Virus record (IMG/VR): IMGVR_UViG_3300037189_024364
Span: 106,319-170,318 of that record
DNA length: 64,000 bases
Origin: a virus
Strand: one strand, 5' to 3'
Position numbers and translations under genes: made by a program. The notes under the pieces are model-generated. The model was not told the origin of the DNA. It was given only the letters and a program-made list of their open reading frames with translations, and ran no database searches. Positions 41,909 through 47,799 of the stretch are shown one piece after another. Every line of letters begins with the position of its first letter. Position 1 is the stretch's first letter.

Positions 41909-42023
41909 TTGACCAATGGTGCTGACCATGCTATGCATGGATGATGTCGAACGGGTGATCGCCAGCTCGACCAGTGGGCATGCCCAGCCGAATCCTGACC
42001 AAATCGTTGCAAGACCAAGATGA
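41909..42023 (+). ncRNA. diverged relative of the 95-bp promoter-RNA unit
   Basis: TTGACC, 17 bp, TATGCA; from 41987 GCCGAATCCTGACC and GTTGC align without gaps to the other copies. A 28-codon frame from ATG 41937 spans it, without a ribosome site, so a leaderless peptide is an alternative. Confidence 0.35.
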
Positions 42024-42088
42024 CCGCATAGAGCGTGCTACAAGCGCTTCCGTCCCTGTCCGCGGTCATGGTAGCGGCCATGGTGCTA

Positions 42089-42117
42089 GACCCCGGTGTA
42101 GGGTGCTTAAAACCGCG
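42089..42117 (-). repeat. dispersed intergenic element, reverse diverged copy
   Basis: GACCCCGGTGTAGGGTGCTT followed by AAAACCGCG. Confidence 0.55.
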
Positions 42118-42180
42118 TTTAACGCCGCGGTTTGGTTCCGGGCTGCGGCAAAAAGATCGAGATCGACCCGATATTTTTGG

Positions 42181-42208
42181 TTGACCCACGGGCAATTGAT
42201 GCTAGTAT
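42181..42208 (+). promoter_or_regulatory. sigma70-type promoter
   Basis: TTGACC, 16 bp, TAGTAT; drives the 42240 gene. Confidence 0.7.
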
Positions 42209-42239
42209 CCCGGATAACAAGAGCGAAGAGGACGACGGT

Positions 42240-42929
42240 ATGCAACTATTGACCACCAACAATACCAAGATCCTCAAGGGCACGGGTCGCGGCTACATGA
42301 CCTGCATCCTGCATCTTGCTCCGGCTGACAGCTCGGGCAACGAGGTTTGTCCCAAGCGAACGCCGGGCTGCACCGCTGCCTGCTTGAACCATGCGGGTCG
42401 CGGGCAGATGAAAAAGGTGCAGGCGGGACGGCTTCGCAAGACCCGGCTTTACTTCGAGGATCGCGGGCTGTTCATGAGCCAGCTGATCTGGGACATCAAC
42501 GCCGGCATCCGCAAGGCCGAGCGCGAGGATGCCACGCCGTGCTTTCGCCTCAATGGCACCAGTGACATTCCCTGGGAACGCATCCGCGTCAAGGGGCAGA
42601 ACGTCTTCGAGATGTTCCCCAGCATCCAGTTCTACGACTACACCAAGATGCTGAACCGCCGGGTTGCGCAATACTCCAACTACCACCTCACCTTCAGCAA
42701 GGCCGATGGCAACGACCGGGACGTGGCGAAAGCCATTGCAGCGGGCATGAACGTGGCGGTGGTGTTTGGCGGCGAGTTCCCCGAGACCTATCTCGGGCTG
42801 CCGGTGATCAGCGCTGACGAGGACGACCTGCGCTTCCTGGATCCGAAGAACGTGATCCTCGGGCTCAAGCCCAAGGGGCGGCGTGCCCGGCGTGATACCA
42901 CGGGCTTCGTGGTAGAAGGAAACGGTTGA
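42240..42929 (+). CDS. GP88-family phage protein
   Basis: 229 aa, GAGGAC upstream of ATG 42240. It matches the phage GP88 family (gene product 88, first named in mycobacteriophages): YMTCILHLAPADSSGNEVCP, TPGCTAACLNHAGRG, RLRKTRLYFEDRGLFMSQL, RLNGTSDIPWERI and IQFYDYTKMLNRR with NYHLTFSKAD. Four conserved Cys in the first 50 residues may bind metal. To my knowledge the function is unknown. Length agrees with the family. Confidence 0.85.
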   Translation: MQLLTTNNTKILKGTGRGYMTCILHLAPADSSGNEVCPKRTPGCTAACLNHAGRGQMKKVQAGRLRKTRLYFEDRGLFMSQLIWDINAGIRKAEREDATPCFRLNGTSDIPWERIRVKGQNVFEMFPSIQFYDYTKMLNRRVAQYSNYHLTFSKADGNDRDVAKAIAAGMNVAVVFGGEFPETYLGLPVISADEDDLRFLDPKNVILGLKPKGRRARRDTTGFVVEGNG

Positions 42930-42953
42930 CGCAGCCGGCGTCCATGCTATAAT
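42926..42953 (+). promoter_or_regulatory. sigma70-type promoter
   Basis: TTGACG, 16 bp, TATAAT; the -35 overlaps the stop of the GP88-like gene. Confidence 0.85.
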
Positions 42954-42980
42954 GGTCCTGCAAGCAAAGGAGCAAGCAAG

Positions 42981-43136
42981 ATGTCCAAACCCAGCAAGGT
43001 GGTCTACGTGACCTTTGCGCTGATCTGTACCGGGGATGCCGATCTGGATGACGTGGTCGAGAACCTCGACTACACCATCGATCATCCCGACGTCATCGAA
43101 ACCGAAATGCGCGATGTGCGCAAGCTGGAGGACTGA
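42981..43136 (+). CDS. small acidic protein (51 aa)
   Basis: 51 aa, AAAGGAG upstream of ATG 42981. MSKPSKVVYVTFALICTGDA, then DLDDVVENLDY; a beta strand followed by an acidic helix. Similar to short phage proteins with a strand-helix-strand pattern. Frame read from the sequence. Confidence 0.6.
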   Translation: MSKPSKVVYVTFALICTGDADLDDVVENLDYTIDHPDVIETEMRDVRKLED

Positions 43137-43139
43137 ACC

Positions 43140-43331
43140 ATGGATCGCAAAGAACTCCTCACCGAGATCCTTTTCCATCTCGAGACGGCCCTGTACCTCA
43201 TGGAGACCACCGCGGCCAAGCCCGACGACGAGGACGTGGTTTGGTTTGCCGTGAACGAGGCCCAGAGCGTGGCCGAAGAACGGCTGAACGAGATCCTCAT
43301 GGACGCGATCCCCGCGGTGCCGCAGAACTAG
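43140..43331 (+). CDS. small helical protein (63 aa)
   Basis: 63 aa from ATG 43140, 3 nt after the previous stop, so co-transcribed. Acidic helix-rich (RKELLTEILFHLETALYLM). Not recognised. Confidence 0.65.
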   Translation: MDRKELLTEILFHLETALYLMETTAAKPDDEDVVWFAVNEAQSVAEERLNEILMDAIPAVPQN

Positions 43332-43344
43332 GCTGGATTTTGGT

Positions 43345-43372
43345 TGACGCGGAGCACAACGGCGCTACAATG
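43345..43372 (+). promoter_or_regulatory. sigma70-type promoter
   Basis: TTGACG, 16 bp, TACAAT, flanked by GCGC on both sides of the -10. Confidence 0.8.
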
Positions 43373-43401
43373 CGCGAACTAACAGCAGCAAGGACAACGA
43401 C

Positions 43402-44229
43402 ATGAACATGATTGCAACCGCCCAGCGTTCCAGCGAGAACGAAGCGATGGCGGAGATCGATCTGCGCATCCGCAACACCTTTGCCGTGCTGGGCAAGGTC
43501 GCCCAGGGCATCATCGACGGCAACATCACCGCGGTGATCACCAGCGGTGCTGCTGGCTGCGGCAAGACCTACACGCTGGAGAAGGCCCTGCAAAAGGCCG
43601 AAAGCGACGGGCTGGTGAACTTCCAAAGCGTCAAGGGTGCCATGAGTGCCATTGGGCTGTACCGCCAGCTCTGGGAGTGCCGTGAGCCGGGCAACGTGCT
43701 GGTGATCGACGACTGCGACGGCATCTTCGGCGACCTGGACGCGCTGAACCTGCTGAAGGCCGCGCTGGACACGGGCAAGAGCCGCAAGGTCCACTGGAAC
43801 AAGGAAAGCCGCGTGCTGGACGACGAGGGCATCGATCGGAGCTTTGAGTTCGAGGGTGCCGTGGTGTTCATCACCAACATCGACTTCACCGCTGAGATCG
43901 AAGCGGACAAGAAGATGTCGCCGCACTACAAGGCGCTGATGAGCCGCTGCATGTATGTGGACCTCGGCATCCACAGCAAGCGTGAGATCCTCGTGCGCGT
44001 GGGACAGGTGGTGTTCAGCCAGAGCTTCCTCAAGGAGAACGGCATCACCAAGGCACAGAGCCAGGAGATGATGCGGTGGCTGGCCCCCAACCTCAGCCGC
44101 GTGCGCGTGCTGAGCATCCGAACGGTGCTCCAGCTGGCCAGCTTGGTCAAGACCGACGAGGACTGGAAGAGCATGGCCGAGTCCATCATGCTCAAGCCCA
44201 AGCGTTACGTTGAAGCCCAGGAGGGCTAA
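43402..44229 (+). CDS. AAA-type ATPase
   Basis: 275 aa, AAGGA upstream of ATG 43402. Walker A SGAAGCGKT (residues 48-56, Lys55), Walker B NVLVIDDCD (98-106), a sensor-like VVFITNIDF and an Arg-rich helix before VLSIRTVLQL that could hold the arginine finger. The overall order fits an AAA+ ATPase of the type found in T4-like and other large phages. The target, possibly a DNA-repair or host complex, is unknown. Confidence 0.85.
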   Translation: MNMIATAQRSSENEAMAEIDLRIRNTFAVLGKVAQGIIDGNITAVITSGAAGCGKTYTLEKALQKAESDGLVNFQSVKGAMSAIGLYRQLWECREPGNVLVIDDCDGIFGDLDALNLLKAALDTGKSRKVHWNKESRVLDDEGIDRSFEFEGAVVFITNIDFTAEIEADKKMSPHYKALMSRCMYVDLGIHSKREILVRVGQVVFSQSFLKENGITKAQSQEMMRWLAPNLSRVRVLSIRTVLQLASLVKTDEDWKSMAESIMLKPKRYVEAQEG

Positions 44230-44239
44230 CATCGATCGG

Positions 44240-44267
44240 TTGACACCGCCCGGGCATGTGTTATAGT
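44240..44267 (+). promoter_or_regulatory. sigma70-type promoter with palindrome
   Basis: TTGACA, 16 bp, TATAGT. Arms GCCCGGGCA (44248-44256) and TGCCCGGGC (44267-44275). Confidence 0.85.
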
Positions 44268-44293
44268 GCCCGGGCAACACAGGAGAGCCGGCA

Positions 44294-44734
44294 ATGCCCA
44301 TGGATGACGATGCCTTCGCAAGGGCGGTAGACGAGGTCGTGGCCCTCTACCAAACGGTGTGTGACCACCATCAGGCCAATCCTGAGGAACATGAGATCCT
44401 CAGCGGAATGTTCGGCACCATGCTGGGTGTTGCCCTGGACCACTTCGTCCACGACATTGACACGGTCGAGGTGGATGCGGTGAGGGTGATGTTCCGCCGC
44501 ACGGTGCTTTCCGAGGAGCGGCTGGCCGAGCTGGCACAGGCTGGCATCAGTCCCTATAACCGACCCGTGACCCGCGAGGAGCTCTTGCAGGAGACCCCGG
44601 GCATGATCCCGCTGTTGCTGGCCCGCGCGGTGTTCTGCCGGGGGTTCCACAGCATGCCCATCCACCCCCGGCTGATGGGGCCCAGCTGGCCCAGCTTCGT
44701 CAACCACTACGCCTGCAAGCTGCCGGGCGGCTAG
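44294..44734 (+). CDS. hypothetical protein (146 aa)
   Basis: 146 aa, AGGAGAG upstream of ATG 44294. Helical with an acidic N-terminus (MDDDAFARAVDEVVAL); GISPYNRPVTREEL in the middle and a hydrophobic, Cys-containing C-terminus (LLLARAVFCRGFHSM). Not recognised. Confidence 0.65.
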   Translation: MPMDDDAFARAVDEVVALYQTVCDHHQANPEEHEILSGMFGTMLGVALDHFVHDIDTVEVDAVRVMFRRTVLSEERLAELAQAGISPYNRPVTREELLQETPGMIPLLLARAVFCRGFHSMPIHPRLMGPSWPSFVNHYACKLPGG

Positions 44735-44741
44735 ATTTCGG

Positions 44742-44769
44742 TTGACACTGCCGTCCATGGTGCTACAAT
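44742..44769 (+). promoter_or_regulatory. sigma70-type promoter
   Basis: TTGACA, 16 bp, TACAAT; drives the 44798 gene. Confidence 0.85.
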
Positions 44770-44797
44770 GCGCGTGCAACAAAGGAACAGGGATACG

Positions 44798-45085
44798 ATG
44801 AGCAATTTCCCCAACATGAGCTATTGCGCGTTCGAAAACACCGCCAATGCCATGGAGCAGATCGCCAACATGATCCAGGAGGCCATTGACGCAAACGAGC
44901 GGCTGGATCTCAACCGCTACGAGCAGCGGCCCTTTGATGGCATGATGGATCGCTGCCAGGGCCTGATCCATCTCCTCGAGCAATACCAGGAGATGGTGGA
45001 TCAGCTGGCCGAGGACGAGGATCCCGAGGAGGACGAGCCCGACCACGGCAAGCTCTGGTCGGATACCTCGGCTGAGCTAGCATAG
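44798..45085 (+). CDS. conserved phage protein (95 aa)
   Basis: 95 aa from ATG 44798. MSNFPNMSYCAFENTANAM begins like a small phage protein seen in many genomes (S-Y-x-x-F-E-N-T); a helical middle and an acidic C-terminus (EDEDPEEDEPDHG). Function unknown. Followed by a terminator at 45116. Confidence 0.7.
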   Translation: MSNFPNMSYCAFENTANAMEQIANMIQEAIDANERLDLNRYEQRPFDGMMDRCQGLIHLLEQYQEMVDQLAEDEDPEEDEPDHGKLWSDTSAELA

Positions 45086-45115
45086 CACCGAGAGACGCGC
45101 TATATAACATCACGC

Positions 45116-45150
45116 GGGGCTTGCGTTGCACAAGCGCAAGCCCCTTTCTC
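45116..45150 (+). terminator. intrinsic terminator
   Basis: GGGGCTTGCG (45116-45125) with CGCAAGCCCC (45135-45144), then TTTCTC. Confidence 0.7.
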
Positions 45151-45167
45151 ATGGAATGGATGATACA

Positions 45168-45245
45168 ATGAACGTTGAACTGTTATCAGAGCTCACGCTG
45201 GTCGCATTGGCACTGATTGCCGCAGCCGTGCTGATCAAGGACTGA
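45168..45245 (+). CDS. membrane peptide (25 aa), uncertain
   Basis: 25 codons, MNVELLSELTLVALALIAAA then VLIKD, a single hydrophobic helix. GGATG lies a few bases upstream, but it sits after a terminator and has no clear promoter (a TATATA at 45099 is near). Possibly a tiny membrane peptide. Confidence 0.35.
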   Translation: MNVELLSELTLVALALIAAAVLIKD

Positions 45246-45275
45246 GGATATCTCCCGGACGGCCAATAAAAGGGG

Positions 45276-45370
45276 TTGACACTAGCCGAGGACGTGCTAT
45301 TATGCGCGCATAGGGCAGCGAGACACCGGGAGGTTGCCGAACTCTGACCTTATCGTTGCGTGATCGCAAC
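45276..45370 (+). ncRNA. 95-bp promoter-RNA unit, copy 5
   Basis: TTGACA, 16 bp, TATTAT; block GGCAGCGAGACACCGGGAGG; 3' hairpin GTTGCG (45355-45360), TGAT, CGCAAC (45365-45370), fully paired. Confidence 0.6.
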
Positions 45371-45437
45371 AGCGACACAGACCGCCGTACAGCCGCCTCC
45401 GCAATGGCCTGCACCCCTAGTAGCGGCCCTGGTGGTT

Positions 45438-45464
45438 GACCCCCGTGTAGCGGCTTTAAAACCG
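45438..45464 (-). repeat. dispersed intergenic element, reverse copy
   Basis: GACCCCCGTGTAGCGGCTTT followed by AAAACCG. Confidence 0.7.
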
Positions 45465-45529
45465 TTTCTGCGGGGGTCTAGTGCCGCATGGAGCTTCGCG
45501 GAAATGCGGTCCAAGGGCCAAAATAACCG

Positions 45530-45624
45530 TTGACACCGCCGCGAGACGTGCTATTATGCGGACATAGGGCAACGAGACACCGGGAGGTTGCCGAAACCTG
45601 ACCATTTTATTGCGTGGACGTAAC
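45530..45624 (+). ncRNA. 95-bp promoter-RNA unit, copy 6
   Basis: TTGACA, 16 bp, TATTAT; block GGCAACGAGACACCGGGAGG; 3' hairpin TTGCG/CGTAA near 45610-45623. Confidence 0.55.
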
Positions 45625-45639
45625 GGACGTGGATGTCGG

Positions 45640-45668
45640 TTGACAGGCTGCTCCAAGGGTGCTACCAT
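45640..45668 (+). promoter_or_regulatory. sigma70-type promoter facing the iteron array
   Basis: TTGACA, 17 bp, TACCAT; transcription would run straight into the repeats at 45687. No gene follows with a ribosome site. Confidence 0.5.
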
Positions 45669-45686
45669 GCTCCTCCGTTCGTCCTA

Positions 45687-45787
45687 GGTGGTGTGGTGCC
45701 GGTAACAGGGTGGTTTTGGTAACAGGCCATGGTGGTTTTGGTAACAGCCTGGTACCGGTAACAGGGTGGTGTGGTGCTGGTAACACC
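45687..45787 (+). repeat. iteron-like array (GGTAACA, 39-bp period)
   Basis: GGTAACA occurs at 45701, 45718, 45740, 45757 and 45779, spaced 17, 22, 17 and 22 bp, a 39-bp period. The longer block GGTGGTGTGGTGC is repeated 78 bp apart (45687 and 45765). Regular phasing suggests protein binding sites. Confidence 0.75.
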
Positions 45788-45859
45788 CTGAACGCTGGAT
45801 TGCTGGATTGTAATCATCTGCCCGGCCCAATTAAATCGCCGTCGTGCCGCGATCAGCCG

Positions 45860-45887
45860 TTGACACCGCTGCGGATCCTGCTATTAT
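45860..45887 (+). promoter_or_regulatory. sigma70-type promoter
   Basis: TTGACA, 16 bp, TATTAT; drives the 45912-46470 group. Confidence 0.8.
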
Positions 45888-45911
45888 ACTTGGATCACAG
45901 GAGTCTCTGCC

Positions 45912-46028
45912 ATGTTGCGCATCACCACGCCACGACGTACCATCACCATACGTGAGCCCTGGGCCACCCGTTGCCTGTACACGGTGATCGCCACCCTGTG
46001 CATCATCACCTGGGTGTGGATATCATGA
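45912..46028 (+). CDS. small membrane protein (38 aa)
   Basis: 38 aa, AGGAG 11 nt before ATG 45912. Basic start MLRITTPRRTITIREPW then one membrane helix (CLYTVIATLCIITWVW). Overlaps the next gene by 4 nt (ATGA). Frame read from the sequence. Confidence 0.55.
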   Translation: MLRITTPRRTITIREPWATRCLYTVIATLCIITWVWIS

Positions 46029-46267
46029 GCGGCTCCAGCCCCGGGCAATGGGTGACCATCGAGGGTCAGCGCTGGAAAGACCCGCTCGAGCACCGCGTGC
46101 TGGTACCCTGGGAGATCGCCGAAGACGCTATCGAATGGTGTGGTCTCCACATGGATGACGACGAGTGGCGGTGTGCATGGAGGGTTCCGGAGAACCAGCC
46201 CATGGAATACCAGTTCAGCTTCGCTGCCATCAGCAACTCGGTGAGGTTCCAGCTGACATGTCTCTAG
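46025..46267 (+). CDS. W-tail family small protein
   Basis: 80 aa from ATG 46025. VPWEIAEDAIEWCGLHMDDD and the end FSFAAISNSVRFQLTCL follow the family layout, with the final W replaced by C. Coupled to genes on both sides by overlaps. Confidence 0.75.
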   Translation: MSGSSPGQWVTIEGQRWKDPLEHRVLVPWEIAEDAIEWCGLHMDDDEWRCAWRVPENQPMEYQFSFAAISNSVRFQLTCL

Positions 46268-46470
46268 AGGAAACACCCGAGATCCTCTGTGCTACCATAC
46301 CTCCAGAGCACCTAACCAAGCAAGGCCGCAGGACCCTGTCAAGATGGCTGGTAACCAACTGTGGCCGACCCGATCGTACCAATGGTTTCTGGTGGACCGA
46401 GGAGGATGGCCGGGTGATCTGCTTTGCAGTGCCACAGCATTTCGTGCTATTCCAGCTGACATGGTGCTGA
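46258..46470 (+). CDS. W-tail family small protein
   Basis: 70 aa from ATG 46258, overlapping the previous gene by 10 nt. SRWLVTNCGRPDRTNGFWW and the end CFAVPQHFVLFQLTWC. Directly followed by the first reverse copy of the 16-bp motif. Confidence 0.75.
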   Translation: MSLEETPEILCATIPPEHLTKQGRRTLSRWLVTNCGRPDRTNGFWWTEEDGRVICFAVPQHFVLFQLTWC

Positions 46471-46486
46471 CCGTGCTGTCGACAAC

Positions 46487-46532
46487 AACCACTGCGGGGA
46501 CCAGGTTTAGCACACTAACCCCTGCGGGGACC
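46487..46532 (-). repeat. 16-bp motif, reverse orientation, two copies
   Basis: AACCACTGCGGGGACC (46487-46502) and AACCCCTGCGGGGACC (46517-46532), each following or preceding a W-tail gene. Confidence 0.8.
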
Positions 46533-46546
46533 ATGGTTACTGGGAG

Positions 46547-46870
46547 ATGGATTTGAGTAATAATATTACGTCGAACCACGGGATGGGGTTTGCGAAGATT
46601 GCGCAACCGGTGAGATCCCCTGCGGGGACCATGGTTCTCAATCACCGTGCTGAGACCCAGCTAGGCTCTGCGTGGTTTCCAGACGTGAACGAATGGTGCA
46701 GAGAGAACCTGGGACCACAGTGTGACAACCTGCAGGACCCCACTGGCCGATGGTGGACCCAGCTGATGCATGACGACAGGGTGGTGGATCGCCAGCGGTC
46801 GCCATTCTCGATAGCCATATTCACCTGCACGGCCGAGGACCACATGCTGGTGTCGCTGCGATGGTGCTGA
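46547..46870 (+). CDS. W-tail family protein, possibly chimeric (107 aa)
   Basis: 107 aa. Ends FTCTAEDHMLVSLRWC, with NEWCRENLGPQCDNLQDPTG as the family middle. The first 30 residues are translated from the 30-bp direct repeat (46575-46604) and from a 16-bp motif (RSPAGTM), so the true start is uncertain and may be a later one, such as ATG 46631. Confidence 0.65.
   Translation: MDLSNNITSNHGMGFAKIAQPVRSPAGTMVLNHRAETQLGSAWFPDVNEWCRENLGPQCDNLQDPTGRWWTQLMHDDRVVDRQRSPFSIAIFTCTAEDHMLVSLRWC
46575..46604 (+). repeat. 30-bp direct repeat, copy A
   Basis: Begins ACCACGGGATGGGGTTTGCG and ends GATTGCGC; copy B at 46923-46952 differs at four positions. Confidence 0.8.
46615..46630 (-). repeat. 16-bp motif, reverse orientation
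   Basis: ATCCCCTGCGGGGACC, inside the 46547 frame. Confidence 0.7.
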
Positions 46871-46877
46871 ATACACT

Positions 46878-46893
46878 AACCCCTGCGGGGACC
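46878..46893 (-). repeat. 16-bp motif, reverse orientation
   Basis: AACCCCTGCGGGGACC, 7 nt after the stop of the 46547 gene. Confidence 0.8.
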
Positions 46894-46922
46894 AGGTATG
46901 CTGCGCAACAATCTTGCGCGAG

Positions 46923-46952
46923 ACCACGGGACGCGGTTTGCGAAGATTACGC
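46923..46952 (+). repeat. 30-bp direct repeat, copy B
   Basis: ACCACGGGACGCGGTTTGCG and on to GATTACGC. A small palindrome GCGCAA/TTGCGC lies just before it (46903-46919). Confidence 0.8.
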
Positions 46953-46966
46953 GATAGATCAAAAAT

Positions 46967-47191
46967 ATGATTGAAAACACAACCCCTGCGGGGACCGGGT
47001 TTCCCTATCGCCGTGTTACCACCATGGCATGGCGTGAGCGTGGCACGGTCGACGCATGGTGTTATCGGAACCTCAGCGATTCTGGCGGCCACGAGATCAG
47101 AATGGCCGCCGTGGCCCGCGTCGGCCTGTTCACTGCCGTGGTTACCGACAATCCAGAGGATCATGCGTTGGTCACGCTAACATGGGGCTGA
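46967..47191 (+). CDS. W-tail family small protein
   Basis: 74 aa from ATG 46967. FPYRRVTTMAWRERG, DAWCYRNLSDSGG and the end NPEDHALVTLTWG. A 16-bp motif copy (46981-46996) is translated as TTPAGT near its start, showing that the motif has entered coding sequence. Confidence 0.7.
   Translation: MIENTTPAGTGFPYRRVTTMAWRERGTVDAWCYRNLSDSGGHEIRMAAVARVGLFTAVVTDNPEDHALVTLTWG
46981..46996 (-). repeat. 16-bp motif, reverse orientation
   Basis: AACCCCTGCGGGGACC, inside the 46967 gene. Confidence 0.8.
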
Positions 47192-47198
47192 ATGCGAT

Positions 47199-47214
47199 AA
47201 CCACTGCGGGGACC
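47199..47214 (-). repeat. 16-bp motif, reverse orientation
   Basis: AACCACTGCGGGGACC, 7 nt after the 46967 stop. Confidence 0.8.
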
Positions 47215-47216
47215 AG

Positions 47217-47259
47217 GTTTTTCCACGGCCACATGTTGGTCACGCTAACATGGAGTTGA
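47217..47259 (+). pseudogene. W-tail gene fragment
   Basis: Encodes only the last codons of a family member (HGHMLVTLTWS and stop); GGTCACGCTAACATGG repeats the end of the gene just upstream. A leftover of unequal recombination. Confidence 0.6.
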
Positions 47260-47474
47260 TGATCCCAGCGGAGAACTATCCCTATCGTGCTGAACTGTTG
47301 ACCTCTCCTGGTGAGGTGCATGGCATCATCGCATGGTGTCGCTGCCATTTCGGAGTCTGGCCGAACCCAGGCATATGGAGCTTTAGGATCGATCAACGTG
47401 TGGATTCGTGTTGGTTGGTGGTGGGAACCAGCTCGTCAGATCTCCACGCCAGGGTCCTGCTCACATGGGGCTGA
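47250..47474 (+). CDS. W-tail family small protein
   Basis: 74 aa from ATG 47250. NYPYRAELLTSPGEVHGI, IAWCRCHFGVWPNPG and the end DLHARVLLTWG. Its start overlaps the 47217 fragment. Confidence 0.7.
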   Translation: MELMIPAENYPYRAELLTSPGEVHGIIAWCRCHFGVWPNPGIWSFRIDQRVDSCWLVVGTSSSDLHARVLLTWG

Positions 47475-47799
47475 TCTTTTCTCCACCACTCAGCGTCGCC
47501 TCCACCACGGTTTTTTGCTGGTGTTGCGTTGGTGCCAAAATGGCGCGGCCTGCGTCATCCACGGAGAAATCAGCATCACGTGGCCCCGTCGTGCTGCTGC
47601 CATCACCACGCAGCGTCACCGCGTCATCGTGGTTTTACACGCCTGTCGTGGTGGCGCCTTGGTGTCTTGCGTGGCTATTGTAATGGCCGCAATGCTGGGT
47701 CGTTGCCGTTGATTGCCGTGGCATCGCCCCGTGAATTGCACACCATCATTTCGGGGTCAATCAGCATCGTGCCGTCACCTGCGGGGACCACTGGCGCCC
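47475..47799 (+). other. decayed W-tail sequence
   Basis: No gene with a ribosome site. It contains coding scraps of the family (FLLVLRWC near 47510, ITWP near 47575) in shifting frames and ends in a 16-bp motif variant at 47776-47789. Read as the remains of former family members. Confidence 0.5.
47776..47789 (-). repeat. 16-bp motif variant, reverse orientation
   Basis: CACCTGCGGGGACC. Confidence 0.65.

Larger units (their letters stand above)
41799..42239 (+). other. gene-free stretch
   Basis: Contains the terminator of the 41283 gene, a promoter with a diverged RNA unit (41909-42023), a dispersed element (42089-42117) and the promoter of the GP88-like gene. No gene with a ribosome site is visible. 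Confidence 0.5.
45246..45911 (+). other. gene-free stretch
   Basis: Two 95-bp RNA units (45276, 45530), a reverse dispersed element (45438-45464), a lone promoter (45640) and an iteron-like array (45687-45787). The longest gene-free stretch apart from 61150-61752; a candidate regulatory or replication region. Confidence 0.55.

Noticed and set aside
46487-47214. Regular 16-bp repeats considered as a CRISPR array
   Set aside because: Spacing is irregular, the intervening sequence is coding, and no cas genes are present.
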